64,000 bases of DNA from Eonycteris spelaea (lineage: Eukaryota; Chordata; Mammalia; Chiroptera; Pteropodidae): the NCBI GenBank assembly GCA_003508835.1, contig PUFA01000006.1, positions 5,332,001 through 5,396,000 on the forward strand, written 5' to 3'. Position 1 is the first letter of the stretch. The number at the start of each line of letters is the position of its first letter. This document shows positions 11,763 to 24,150 of this stretch, one piece after another. Both the position numbers and the translations under genes were made by a program. The notes below the pieces were generated by a model. It saw only the letters and a list, made by a program, of their open reading frames with translations, ran no database searches and was not told the DNA's origin.

Positions 11763-12094
11763 CTGAGCCGCCAGCTTCACTGGCCCACAGTGCTCCAGGC
11801 TCGGCTCCCTGTCATACTCTGACACGTCGGCCTGTGGACCCTTCTAGTTCCTCACTACTCTGTGCTGCTGCATGTCTGCCCTCATGCCTGTGAGTGAGGG
11901 GCTTGTAGGCAATTGTGCAGTCTGGGCCAGCATTCTCACCCACTGCCCCTTTTGGGCCAACACTGTGTCATGATCCTGGTCGGGAAAGTAAGACTGCAGA
12001 ATGGTTGGATAGCAGAGGAGAGCTGATGGGACTGTGGGTGGGAGGGTCAGAGGAGCCAGGATGCCTCAGAAAGGGTTCGAGATGAAAACTAGCT

Positions 12095-12230
12095 CCGTGT
12101 AATGCAAAGAACGCTGCTTTGAGAGAGAAGGGATCTGGCCTCTAAGCTCTGTCCTGGCATTAACTGCATAACTTTGAGTAAGTCCCTCCCCTCCACAGCC
12201 CTCAGTTTTCCCATCTTTTAGATGGTTTTC
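12095..12230 (+). repeat. MIR SINE fragment
   Basis: MIR order is seen: 'ctctaagctctgtcctggcatt', 'aactttgagtaagtccctcccc', then 'ctcagttttcccatcttttagatgg'. Confidence 0.7.
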
Positions 12231-12673
12231 AAACTCTCCGTTAGCTAAAGAAGCTTAGTTTTATAAGTGTGCCCCCTTTGAAGGAAGCATTCTGTGCCAG
12301 GGCTGCTGTTGGTCTATATGGCACCTTTCTGTAGTCATGCAGACCACAGAAAGACATTGCCTCTAGAATGAATTATGAAACGCAAGCCCTTCCTCTGGGC
12401 TGGCCCCAAGACTGCACTGGGGTACACAGCTCGCTTAGCAGGAGGCAAGCAGGATTTCAGCCCCGACAGACTCCTCAGTTCAGAGGTCTTTGTCAAATGG
12501 GCAAAATATACAATCGTCCACAGCAACCCTACTTATAATTTTACAAGTTTAGAAACCCGTGGACAGGATGACCCGCCTGTGTTTCTCTAATCTGAGTCAT
12601 CAGGGCTCAGCTACCAAGTCAGGGAGGGTCTGTGAAAGGAATGAGTTTAATCTGCACGCAAACTCTGGTCTGG

Positions 12674-12688
12674 CCAGCAGGGGGCACT
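12674..12688 (+). promoter_or_regulatory. CTCF-type motif
   Basis: 'ccagcagggggcact' fits the CTCF core CCASYAGRKGGCRS at every position on the + strand. It lies 0.9 kb beyond the NT5C1A stop codon. Occupancy is not shown by sequence. Confidence 0.55.
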
Positions 12689-15109
12689 ACAGGCTGGCTC
12701 TTCCTGGGGAGGAGCTTTGGTGGCAGCCTGCTCAATGCTTCCTTTACTTTTGCTTTTAGCCAAAGTTCGTTGTTCCTTTCTGCCAACTCCCTCACCTCAA
12801 CCCTCACTCCCTCAGTTATTGTATCCTGCTGTGTTGCCAAGCAGCTCTGCCAATGGGGAAAGAGGCAGAGTACCAAGTTTTACTGTTGTGGGTCCAGGGG
12901 AAGAAAGCTCAGTGGCTGAAGTAGGAGGTTGTCCAGGGTGAGTCAGTCAGAGAGGGAAGGCCTGCCTGGGTGACATGGGAAATGTGAGGAGGTCTGGTCT
13001 GAAGCAGTGACCAGTTGGGAAGGAAGGAGCTGCAACGTGCATGAGAAGATGCTTCAGCTTTGGGATCGTGAGTGGGGGTAAAGAGCTCTCCATCACTGGG
13101 ATGCTGTATAAGGGATACCCCTGAGGTACACCCGTGAATCCTCCACTCTTGCAGGAGCCCCTGCAGCCCTTCCGTCACCACCTCCAGGGTAGAACTCTCA
13201 CTGCTTGATGAGTCAGCACCCTCTGCTGACCAGCCTGGCTCTCTCTGGAGGGACAGTGGATCATGGATGGCGGGTCCCTCAGGAAGACCCAGAGGGGTGA
13301 GCAGAGGGCTGTGTGTCGGGGGTGGGGAGTAGGGGTGGGGCACTGACTGCCAGCTTTCGGGGGGAATCCTAGCTGTGAGTAAGCAATTTGTGAAGGAAGC
13401 CAAAGGTATCATCAGAGGGTGCAGGAAAGCTAGAACAATTGTGAGGTCAGGAAAAGGGGGTGAAGGGCCACCCATGGCTTGACCTTTGTCTTTGGAGGAC
13501 TCGGCCCAATGTCTGAATGGGTATGGGTTCTGCCCAGTGTAGAGCAGGGCAGTAGTTACAGAAAGATCATCCAAGATGGAGGAAAGTGAGAAGACAGAGG
13601 TACTTCTCGAAATGAGCAATGGGTTGGGCCAGAATTGAAGTCTTAGGATGGGGTTTCATTATCCCTGTTGGAGGCCACCTAGAGGCTTGTCCTGCCTGGC
13701 AAAGAAGGGCAAGGCTGTGCTGAGTGCCCAGGGCAGACTCCCAGCACTGACTGCCTTAGCAGAGGAAGGGCAGGTGATGAAGATATTTTTGCACAAGGTC
13801 ATTTGTATCCACAGCCAGGATCTTTCTGGGCAACAGAGGAAGTCTCAGGGCAGAGGGCCTGGTTTTAAGCTCCAGGCCCCGCCAGAGATATTGTGAGATC
13901 TAAGAACAGCATCGAGGAAAGAAAGTGAGAAAGAGAGCTCAACCCAAGTCACCTTTGATCTTGGCCAACTGCAGAAATGCCTTCTGCCTCCTGTCCTTCT
14001 GAGTCAGAATCACCCCTTTGGATGAGTCTCCAGGGCTCCCAGAGCCAGCTGGTAACCCTAATGGCATTAGGCTGTGGGGCCAGGGTGGACATGTGCACTG
14101 GGAAGGCAGCACCAGATGTCACCTAATTAAGATAAACCCCAGGGATTCTGGGAAGCAAGAGGTCCTGCCCCCAGGGCCTAGTGATAAACACCACTGATTC
14201 TTTTAGGTCTCTCTGGAAGCGGGGGAAAATACGATGCTGGAAGCAGAAAGATAAGGTGCAATAAAAGCCTGAATTTCACTGGAGCCGCCATTAATAGACA
14301 TATACAGCCCTGGGCAATGAGAGACAGTCAGGTTCAAATTCTGTTATTGAAACCATAAATGAGCATCTTGGGCCTGGAAAAAAAAAAAAAAAAGCATTCA
14401 GAGGCTGGAATAAAAGGCCAGAAGTCCTGAGGGCAGGCTTAGGCAGCAGCCAGACACACTTGATTGTTTTAAGGGGTGATTGTTTAAGGAGGAGCATTTG
14501 GCCGGGCAAATTAAAAAGCCAGGTGAGCACCCAAGCCCTAGGCCCAACCTGTTCTGCAGTGAAGGGTGGAGGGACCGCAGCTCCTGACTTGCTGGACCCC
14601 AGTAGCCGAAAGAATTGCACCTCATCAAGTCCTGTAGAACACGTCCCGGGAAATGCTTGCCAACAAAGTCCCAGAACCAGTGAAAACTGCCGCTCAGCGG
14701 AAAAACAGAAGTCTTATTATTGTGTACTGAGACTGCTAAGATCATTGCAAAACAGCCCCCTCCCCTTCCTGAGAGCCCAAGCAGAATGGTGGGGATGCAG
14801 CAGAAAATGCCAGAAGAAATCAAAACCAGCAAGAAGTTTAAATCCAAGATGGATCTGGCATTTTAATGATATTCAACTGGTATGCAATACAGCCAAATCG
14901 GTGCTTAAAATATCAAAATATCTCTGTAACAATTGGTAAATAACTTTGGCCTGAGTCCCTCAGTGCCCCTGAATGGCCTCAGTTGCCCTGGCCTCTCCAC
15001 TGTGACCGTTCCACCTTCCCACGATCCAATAAAAGGGCTTCTAGAAGTCTTCGAGGAGGCTGCATCAGCACGATGGCCAGTGTCCCCTCCATTTGGCGGT
15101 ACCCATGCT

Positions 15110-15225
15110 GATCTAGAGAGGTGAAGGAACTTTCTCAGTCACATAGCTAGTACGTGCCAGTGTGGAGGAGACTCGAGCTCATTTCTGGCTGATGCTGGGA
15201 TCCAGGCTCTTAACCATTTTGCCAT
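15110..15225 (-). repeat. MIR SINE fragment (antisense)
   Basis: 'ctcagtcacatagctagta' ... 'gatgctgggatccaggctctt' follows the reverse complement of MIR. Confidence 0.65.
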
Positions 15226-15455
15226 ACGGCCCATACAAGTGCATAGAGGTAGCACTAGGAGCTTCATAACAAAGGAGTTCACCTGACAGTCATTTAACAC
15301 ATTGACCTGCATGTTGACTGAGTGCATTTTTGTTATAGCTTTCTAAATAGCTAAGAAGAATTTGAATTAGAGCCAAGCATTTGCAGAGCTCCCCAAGTAC
15401 CTCAAACACCCTCGAGTTCTGTGGAACCCATTTTGAAGACTGAATTGGGCTAACG

Positions 15456-15654
15456 CAGGGCTGGCAAACTGTGGTTCCTTGGGCCAAATCAAGCCCACTA
15501 CCTGCTTTTGGAAAGAGACTTTCATGGGAACACAGCCGTGCCCATTTGTTTCTGTACGTCTATGGCTGCTTTCACACGGTGAACTGTTTCAACAGAGACT
15601 GTGGAGCTGGAAATATTCATCTGGCCTTTACAGAAAAAAGTTTGCTGATCCCTG
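15456..15654. mobile_element. Full-length hAT-Charlie-type MITE with target duplication
   Basis: Terminal inverted repeats are CAGGGCTGGCAAACT at the left and TTTGCTGATCCCTG at the right. The internal text 'aacacagccgtgcccatttg' and 'gtctatggctgctttcaca' is the hallmark of this common mammalian element. It is flanked by ggctaacg (15448-15455) and ggctaaag (15655-15662), an 8-base target duplication with one mismatch, as expected of hAT transposases. The element has no coding capacity. Confidence 0.85.
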
Positions 15655-16797
15655 GGCTAAAGCAAACATCTCCAGCTTGCTTTGCGGTGAGAGAGACCAG
15701 CTCACATCCACTAAGCACTCGGAGGCAGAGGCCGGTCAGGGAGCAGCACATGGGGGCTGCGTGCTCATCTGTGGGCATCACTGGAGCTGCAGAGTCTCGC
15801 AAGTGCTAAGTACCTCGATGTTAAACACAACAGATCCTGTCCCCTGAGGATTTAGGATTTCAAATTTTGACGACTTTCAAGTGACCCATGTCCTGTTGTT
15901 ATTTGAAATGTGATTGATGCACGGATTTTACTTGAGCGCACCCTCCCACGCTGATGGGTGAGGGGCAGCGAGCAGGACCCCTGTCTAGCATTTTGCTGTC
16001 CAGCATTTGCTCGGGTGGTTTTGTTGCTCTTGACTTGTCTTTGCCTTCATTGGGGTCTCTGGGACGTGTTAAGTGCCAGTAGATGGACTGGCCTCAGCTA
16101 CATACGAGTTTTGGAAAAAGTGAAGTGCCCAGTGTGGACGTCCGTACTCAGACCTAACAAGTCATACCCTCTCTGTGGAAACAAGAACAAACTTCACAAA
16201 GATGGTCGCAGCAAGGGCTTAGCTGGCTCAGACGCTACTGATCAAGGGCAAGAGAAAACGCCAGTGAAAGTTGGAATGGCGGTTTTCTTGTGCTGTGAGG
16301 CTGTCATCAAGAGTCACCCATACCCTCATGATGGGATTGTGGGGCAGAAATCTGCAGATATAGGAATTTACCAAGGTTCCAGAATTCACTGCAAGAATGG
16401 CGAGTGTGGAAGCCATCCTACCTACAGCCATGTTGCTGTCGCTGTTCAGTCGTGACACCCTTCTCTGCTACGGTCAGACTTGGCCTCAGTACCCTTCTCA
16501 ATCCAGCATTCCAGGCAGCCACCACCAGTGGGTTGGGGTTAGCATGAAAGCCGCAAACATTTTGCCATCCTTGTTGTTGTTAGATGTTGTTTTCCATGGG
16601 GGCATGCAAGGCCCTGAATATTCATTCTCTGGTGCTGTGGTGCAACTCTGAGGATGCCAGGGTCTCATCCCACTTGGGCAGAACACAAAGAGGAGGGAGA
16701 ATTTGCAGCCAGCAGTCGGTGGCTTCCTTAGAAACTGCCAGAGAAGCAGTTGCCTGGGCTTTCCCCGTTTTCAAGCTAGGTGCAAACAGCCCTTGTA

Positions 16798-16811
16798 CCA
16801 GTAGGTGGCAC
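16798..16811 (+). promoter_or_regulatory. CTCF-type motif
   Basis: 'ccagtaggtggcac' fits CCASYAGRKGGCRS at every position, in the same orientation as the motif at 12674. Confidence 0.55.
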
Positions 16812-17114
16812 TGCAGGCCAGCACTCGGCTGCTCCTTGTATTCCCAGTTAGTGGTTTTCGTCACTGGTTACTTTTCCGTCCTTCCATGGTACTTGGTGCC
16901 CTGCTGGACTCCTGCAAGTAGCTCAGCCAAAAAGTTCCTTTGGTGCTCTGAAAATGTTTTCTAAATGTACCTGTGTGACGAGCTGATCGCTCTTACCAAC
17001 AACCACTGTGGTTTTATGTATGGACACACTTAGAAGCATGCACAGCAGGATAACAACTGTGCATGTATGCATGTTTGTGTGAGTGTGTGTAATGGGCCAG
17101 CTGTCTTTGCTGAC

Positions 17115-17116
<2 letters not shown>

Positions 17117-17145
<29 letters not shown>
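17117..17145. repeat. (GT)n microsatellite
   Basis: An uninterrupted GT dinucleotide run of about 14 units. Confidence 0.95.
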
Positions 17146-17148
<3 letters not shown>

Positions 17149-19826
17149 GATTATCTCTGTTGACTAAGCGTCCTGGGCCCCCTGTACTGATGGCCAGCCT
17201 TGTTTCCTGGGACTAGTTCTGGCTATTCTTATCATCTCATGGGCATTTGCGCATGTGCAGTGTGGGGGCCATTTGGCCCCTTATCTTTCTCTGGTCAACA
17301 AGGTCTTGGCTCCTAACACTCCGCCTCCCACTCCTACTCCCTGCAGCCTCGAGAAGGAAGTAGTAGAATCTGTGCTGGGACATTCCTTTCGGCTGCACCT
17401 GCTTCACCATCTCTACCTGTTTCTTCCCTCCCCCTGGCAGTCCCTGGGCCAACATGTACAGGTGGGCAGATTGTGCACTGCACAAATTCATGTGGAGCCA
17501 GTCACACTACGACATGAGCGGTGCCTCCTAGGCACTTGCAAAACCTGCCAAATATACAGAGCTGCCCTGGTCATCTATGGCTGTAGATAGGAAAGCTTCC
17601 TTCTTCATGTCCCGCCCCCACCCGTGGCTCAGCCCAGTCTAGGCTGGGATTTCTTCCTCTGCTTGGGTGTTCTAGTCTGGCCCAGAAGTGACTTATCCTT
17701 GGCCTTGATCAGGAAGTATCTCCCTGATGGGCCACCCCTCAAAGGCCTTTGGGATTCAATTGATAAAAGTGAAATATGGCTGGCAACTTTTCAGTTACTC
17801 ATCTGTAAGACAAAACAAAACTCAGCAGACAGGTCACTGACTCCCACGCTGCTGGCCCACGGAGCATATGCCTTCATGGGCCAACTGTTAAGATGTGTCT
17901 GTCATGGGCTAGGGTAAAGGCCTCAGGGCTAGACTTAGAGCTGCCACCAAGTAGAAAATCATGAGGTCACCACAGATTGGATGCCTGGGCCTGTTCCCAA
18001 ACCCTGATGCCTCCAAGGTCCAGGCAGGAAACGAAAATGAGCAAAGAAGACCATGCGGGATCTTTAGTGAAATGGAAAACACATACTCTGTCATCTGACA
18101 TGGTTGTTGCCATGTGGGAATATGGGCTGGTGTTGCCAGATATCCCACCCCATTTTTCAAGAGAACCTGGAAATCTGGACTTTTAAATATTGGCAACCAT
18201 TTAGAATTTGGAAAACACTGTGCAGGCCAAATACAACACATCTCGTAGGCTAAATCTGGCCCTTGAGTCTCTAGTTCACATCCTCTGGCCCAGGCCCAGT
18301 GAACTGGGTTTTTCAGAACCGAGTAGCTCAGTTATATTACACTCAGACTCACAGAGTTTTGGATTTTTAAGAGATCTTGAAGATTACCTAGTTCATCCGT
18401 GTGTGTTCTAAACTATGTACATACAAACTTTATTAACTTAATAGCACATATATCCTGACTTTCTAGTTTTCTACTTAAGAGTATCTCAGTACCCACAATT
18501 TAGAACAAGATTTAAAATGAAGCCTCTATACATAGTGTGCTTGTCAGAAGTCCTACTTTATACCATTTGCTTTACAATAGTTCCACTTCTATCTTTTGCA
18601 ACATGGGCTGCCCCAGTCTTTCTTGTAACCTAACTTTCGTGTGTTGCTTTTTGTGGATAATCTCCTAAGTGCCTCCTTAAACAGATGGAACATGTGCTTC
18701 TTCATCGATGAAACTTCCCTTGCCTGGGGATAAGACTGCCCATACTTTTCCCAGCTTCCCCCGTCCTTGGCCCACTATCAGCCTTGCCCATGCCTCAGCT
18801 CTGTCTGGGTCTGCAGCATTTACCCATCACATGATAAAGGGTGCTATGTGCTTGTCGGTGTGGATTCCTTTTATCTCATGCTTGTCTTATGCCTTAATGT
18901 CACAACATGGGCCGCTGCCTCTTAAAAATTATTCAAATAAATAGAAGACTTCAAAAATAAACTTATATTATCTCGTTTTCCCCTTTCATAACTATCTTCA
19001 CAAAATGGCTTATGGTCCCCTTAAGAAAAGCCCATGGGGGCACACGTAGTGAGCAGGCCTGGGATTGGTTCCATCCATGAGTACCATTGTCTTTCTATAG
19101 ACCCTCTCCCAGCCACATGAAGACCATCTCGAGGGGAGACTCTGCGATGGACAGCAGCCTGAGCCCATCAGAAGGCAAGCTTCCCCCAGCAGTGCTCTTG
19201 GCATGGACTCAGTGTTCCATCTGGAACTACCAGGGGTTGGAGGTTGGATGGAGTGGGAGGAAAAAGAGGAGTTAAGAAAGGGTGTGAGATGGAGGGGGAA
19301 GCTGGTGACTCAGACTCCAGCCTCAGCCCTCACATAATCCCTCCTGCCCCATAGGCCCCTTCCATAGTCCACCCAACCTAGGGTCAATATGTCCATACTA
19401 ATCTGTCCACGACCCTCATTTCTCCTGCCACTCCCTTCACCTCCCTCTGTTGAGGCCCTGTCAGGGAGCATCTCAAACACAACTTCCTCGACTCGGCTCC
19501 CTCGGAATTGTATATCACGAGGAACAGATCACTTCCTCCCTCGAACTATAGTTAAGTCCCTGTTTCTTTCTTCCATACCCCAAAGGAGGATCTCCAATTT
19601 CATTTTGGTGGTCCCTAGCCTTGAGTAGGTGTCAATAAATGTGTTTATAATCAAATGATCGAATTCAGGGCTGCTAAGAGCAGGCCAGCTATTTGCAGCA
19701 AATGTCGTCGTTTCAGAACTGTCATTCTGAGCAATATTGTAAAATATTTTAAGGATCTTTTCAAAAAAAGATCACCAAAGTATCACCTGTAGTTTCTCTG
19801 GTTGGAAAACCAAAGGCTTGGGACTC

Positions 19827-20335
19827 TTAGTTATCTATTGCTATGTAACAAATTGCCCCTATATTTAGCAGCTTAAAACAACAAACATTGATTATGTCAC
19901 AGTCTCTGTGGGGCAGGAATCCAGGAGCAGCTGAGCTGAGTGGTTCTTGCTCAGAGTGTCTCATGAGATTGTTGTCAAGCTGCCAGCTGGGGCTGCAGTC
20001 ATCTGAAGACTTGAGTGGGGCTGGCAATCCATTTCAGGATGGAGCGCTCACATGGCTGTTAGCAGGTAGCCTCATTTCCTTGCCATGGGGTTGCCTGAGT
20101 GTCCTCATGACATAGCTGTTGGCTTCCCCCCGAGTAATCCAAGAGAATTACTTACTTTACAAACCTGACTTTTATGACCCAGCCTTGGAAGTGACATTAC
20201 ATCACTTCTACTATGTTCTGTGGACCACACGGACCAACCAACCTGTTAGACTGTGGAAGGGGGTTACACAAGGGTGTGAACACCGGGAAGTGAAGCTAAT
20301 CAGAGGCCATCTTGAAGGTTGGCTCCCTCATATCA
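19827..20335 (+). repeat. Solo LTR-type element (ERVL/MaLR group, subfamily unassigned)
   Basis: It begins 'agttatctattgctatgtaa', runs through 'cagcttaaaacaacaaacat', 'ctgccagctggggctgcagt' and 'gaagtgacattacatcactt', and ends near 'agaggccatcttgaaggttgg'. This is the order of a common mammalian LTR of about 500 bases. No internal retroviral sequence is attached. Confidence 0.65.
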
Positions 20336-20934
20336 TCGTACCCCCATCAGTCTGGTATAACTCATTTCATCTAAGTTTATCTTAACCATTTGCCTACCTT
20401 TGTTTAAAATTAGACTCAAATGTGCCTCCTTGAATCTTGAACCTGAAGGCCCCCATCTTCCCACCCAGTCACCAGGGATAAGGACAAATGTGACTCCTCA
20501 TCCACTTCCTTCCTCATACCTCTCATCCAGCAGATTCCTTCAGGGACCCTGGGGACACCTTCTTGGGAATGTCATGAAAACGTTGTATTCTGAGATGTCT
20601 TGGTCTCACTGTGAAGTTTTTATGATGTCCTTGATTTAAACTCAAGTCTTCTGACTCCAAAGTGTGTATCTTAAGTGCTACCCTATACTGATTCTCACAT
20701 GTCTATTACACATAAGAAAATTCGAGCTTACATTAAGTTAGTTTGAGTTATATTGTCCTGAACCTCAGGGACAGTACAAATAATTTTCCACCATTTGGGC
20801 TACTCCATCCCAGGGAACAATTTGAGGCGTGGTCTTTAATAGGCACCTCTGCAAGAAGCAGAGCCATCTTTCCAGACTCAAGAATACTAGTTCCCCTCAT
20901 CCCACTGTGTTTAGATCTGAGTGGGGGAGGCATG

Positions 20935-21060
20935 GGTGAGATATTCTCATCTTCATCTTGCAAAGGTGAAAACCAAATCTTAGAGAGGGGAAGTAACTTG
21001 TCTGAGGATACGCACTAGTAGATGCGGATAGGAAATCTGATGCCAGGCTATTGTTCCAAA
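20935..21060 (-). repeat. MIR SINE fragment (antisense)
   Basis: 'cttagagaggggaagtaact' followed by 'gtctgaggatacgcactagta' matches antisense MIR. Confidence 0.65.
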
Positions 21061-21459
21061 TTCAGTGCTGTTGCCTCTGCAACACCATATTTTCACCTGA
21101 CTTCATCTGACTCTTCATTATTTCATTCATCTGGCAAAATCCCCTGAGAAGGCCTGTCAAGTTCTGGGTAGTTTAAAGCAAACTTAGTGCATAGTGCAGT
21201 CACAGCCCAAGGGTGTGAACTTGTCACCTGCTTGCTGGGCTGGGGAACCTTGCAAAGCCCAAATCCTCTGCAGCTGCCAGGAGGGCACATCGCTCATGTT
21301 TGCCTTCAAGAGAACTGGTTGCGAGGTGTGTCGTTAGCCAACTGCCTCCAGCTGCTGCACCTTTGGATCGGCAGATAACATGCTTTCCCAGGGCTGCTCC
21401 TCGTCAGAGACTGGGCACAGTGAGGACACAAGAGCCAGGCTATTTCTGCACCACATGGA

Positions 21460-21692
21460 GCTCCTTTAATGGATATGACTTTGGGCCTGGCCAAGCCTTT
21501 CATTCTCAGAGCTGCACTGTCATCTCAGGGTCTTCCTCCCGAATCCTTCTCCTCCCTCTTTCACAGAGGTTAGATCTCCATCATGGTCAAAAGGCTCCTC
21601 CTGCTTATGCTAGCTCCCTCCCTTTGTCCTTGTGATAAATCCCTTTACACCTCTGATTGGCCTTAGCATCTGTCTCCTAGAAGACCTGAACT
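21460..21692 (+). repeat. LTR-like fragment
   Basis: The 3' part, 'ttgtgataaatccctttaca' with 'ctgtctcctagaagacctga' and 'actgacaga', resembles the end of a mammalian LTR. Weak assignment. Confidence 0.4.
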
Positions 21693-21969
21693 GACAGACC
21701 CTTTCTGCCACAGGGCCCTCACCCATTTGCCCCTCACAGTAGCTCGTGCCCGATGGTTTTACAATTCTCCATCATTACTAAGTGGTGGAATAGAAATGTA
21801 GTTTCCCTGTGGACACCAGGGCACCTGTCAGAACCCAATTCCAGGATAGCCAGAGGTGAGGAGCAGCCCTTCCCCAGTCCAGGGCTCCCACTCAAGCATG
21901 TCTTCCCTCAGCCCCGTTATCACTTTCCCGCCTCCATATCCCCCACCTAAGAGGGGAAAAGCCTCAGGG

Positions 21970-22075
21970 CCTTGGACTGGGGCCAGAGCCCTGAGTCGTA
22001 ATCCAGTCTCTACTGCTGACTTCCCTTCTGTGGGCTTCAGTTTTCCCCATCTATACAGCTGGACTGTGGCTTGGC
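21970..22075 (+). repeat. MIR SINE fragment
   Basis: 'cctgagtcgtaatccagtctct' then 'gggcttcagttttccccatct' follows MIR order. Confidence 0.6.
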
Positions 22076-22394
22076 TAGCCTGGGTAGGGGTAGGGGGACC
22101 ATGGCTAATTGGGGGGTTTAAGAAATGCCTTTGCAGCTAGCTGGTGAGGGCTAAGCTACTTCCTCTGCCTGTTAAGAGCGTACCAGAGGAGACAGGTAGA
22201 AAGCTCTACCTGGCCGCATTTGGGCAGGGGCAAGGCCTAAAGCTATGTACCGATTATGTTCAGACATACAAAGGTTGTGTTGCTGTGCCCGGGCTCCTGA
22301 AAGTGGCCGTCAGCACCAGGAAGGACAGCTCCCTGAAGAGTCAGAGGAGTAAGCAGATAGATGCCGTACGTTAAGGTCAGGCTGCCATAGAGGG

Positions 22395-22660
22395 ACCCAC
22401 GGGAGTACACAGAGGCAGTATGAGTACCCAAGGGAGGCTAGACAGGTTTCCTAGAGAGGGACTTCTGTGCTGGGCTTTGAAGGTTGAGTAGGAGTTTTCC
22501 AGATAGAGAAAGGTTTTCAAGGTGAACAGAATACAGACTTAGAAGCAAAAATCTATATTATGGTGTCCTAAAATGTGTGAGAAACGGCAGAACTGGGGTG
22601 GAGGTCAGGGAAGTGGAGCCCAGACCACGAAGATCTCCAACAAGGTCAAGATTCTACAGG
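22395..22660 (-). repeat. L2 LINE fragment (antisense)
   Basis: 'ctgggctttgaaggttgagta' and 'ggagttttccagatagagaa' match the antisense L2 body. A MIR-like antisense piece follows at about 22670-22800 ('ttacagatgaacaaattgag'). Confidence 0.5.
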
Positions 22661-23378
22661 CTTCACTGTTATACGTAGGAAGTAGATGCTAGTCTTATAA
22701 CTATTTTACAGATGAACAAATTGAGTTCTCGAGAGACGGAGATGTGCTCCAACAGTAATTTAATGGGCAGTGTCAGAACCCAGTGAGGTCTGGGAACCAG
22801 AAGCCAAGTCATCTCTTCTTATTGGGTGGGTAACGCTAAGACTAGGCTCTCTCGCATCTCCACCCCCCACCCCATGGCCATCTGACTTCAGGGAGCATGG
22901 TGTCCTCATTCCCTCCCCTCCCTCCACCCCCCAGTGTCCTTGTCCTGCTGACGTCATGTACACATGGAAGAGAACTCTATGGAGATTCCAGAGAGACCGG
23001 AGTGTGGGAACCAGGACAGATGCTGTAGGTGCTGCCCCAGGGCTGAGAAGCCTCTGGAGCTTCTGGGCGCTGCCAAGGGGGCTCTGGAATGTGTCCGAGG
23101 CCTCTGGCTTTCTCCATTGCAGGCCATCCCCACCCCCAAGGCCTGGGAAAGCTATGAAGGCGCTGATCACCTAGCCTACCGTTAGGGCCCTGGGCAGTCT
23201 CTGTGGGGCATCGTGCTGCCTGCACGCAGGAGCAGGAGTGTATGTGCATGGAGACAGCTGAGCCAGCCCAGCCATAGATGGTGCATGACCCTCATGAACT
23301 CTGCAGCCGAAGCATGGAGAAGGGAACCAAACCAATACTGTCCACTGCCTTCACTGGAGAAGTGGAGAAGGAGGTCAG

Positions 23379-23380
<2 letters not shown>

Positions 23381-23428
<48 letters not shown>
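23381..23428. repeat. (GT)24 microsatellite
   Basis: Forty-eight bases of uninterrupted GT followed by a short 'gacagacagacacagacaga' tract. A spurious Cys-Val or Thr-His open frame through it is not a gene. Confidence 0.97.
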
Positions 23429-23430
<2 letters not shown>

Positions 23431-24029
23431 GACAGACAGACACAGACAGATGGTCCCACTGCTACTCCCACCCCCGCAGGCCCCAGAGGTGGTTCTGCAC
23501 CTCCTGTTCCACACATGTGGCTCTCAACAGCTGCACATTCCGTCAGTGACCAGCTGTGGCAGCAGCTGGGGAGGTGGGGAGTGAGCGCTGATGGGTCCCA
23601 AGGGAGAAGGGGAGGAGGGCAAAGGGAGGACAGGAAGGGCCTGGGAGAACAGGGGTCAAGGAGGGGCTGAGGCAAGGAGGCTCAGATTGTTCTCAGGATT
23701 AAACAGCAAGCAAGAAAGTGGTGATAGGGATGCTTGACATCTGGGCAGAAGGCCCTGTAGTTGTGGGCCTTGGCACAGACAGCCTGGGGTGGGTGGTAAG
23801 TGGAGGGGGTGGGGCAGTATTCCAGGCAGGCCCAGAACACTCTGGCTTGGTCTCAGCACATAAGTAGATAAACATAAGAGTACGAGAAAGAGTAAAGGTC
23901 TGCATTGGAAATATAAATTTAGGAGTCATTGGCTTATAGGCGATAAAGTCATGGGAGTAAATGAGCCTCCTAAGGAGAAAATGCCTGGAGATGGGCTTAG
24001 CCAAGTGCGAACATTACCAAGCTCTCATT

Positions 24030-24150
24030 TAAACACCAGGCACTATTCTATACATCTTACCTCATTTAATCCTCACAATGAGCCTGTAGAGCAAGTGGCT
24101 TTGTTATTATCTCATTTTACAGATGAGAAAACCAAGGCACAGAAACGTTT
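24030..24150 (-). repeat. MIR SINE fragment (antisense)
   Basis: 'aacaccaggcactattctata', 'cctcatttaatcctcacaat' and 'ttttacagatgagaaaacca' form the antisense MIR 3' half. Confidence 0.75.

Larger units (their letters stand above)
11763..14295 (+). other. NT5C1A: Probable NT5C1A 3' untranslated region
   Basis: The first AATAAA downstream of the stop codon that I find is at 14270-14275 ('gcaataaaagcc'), which would give a 3' UTR of about 2.5 kb; another lies at about 15027. The end point is inferred, and a shorter transcript using a variant hexamer cannot be excluded. Confidence 0.35.
15663..19826. other. Intergenic stretch between NT5C1A and HEYL, no gene recognised
   Basis: Largely unique sequence. 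It contains a (GT)n tract at 17117-17145 and the CTCF-type motif at 16798. An open frame of 165 codons (15958-16455, +) has no recognisable domain. 18360-19000 is AT-rich and may be an eroded LINE. Confidence 0.5.

Noticed and set aside
10888..11825. Frames of 204 and 140 codons on the minus strand across NT5C1A exon 6
   Set aside because: They are antisense shadows of a GC-rich coding exon; the plus strand carries the conserved protein.
13210..13240. REST/CTCF-like text 'cagcaccctctgctgacc'
   Set aside because: It has mismatches at two core positions of the CTCF motif and only half of a REST element.
23278..23675. Frames of 127-130 codons with long Cys-Val or Thr-His repeats
   Set aside because: They are produced by reading through the (GT)24 microsatellite.
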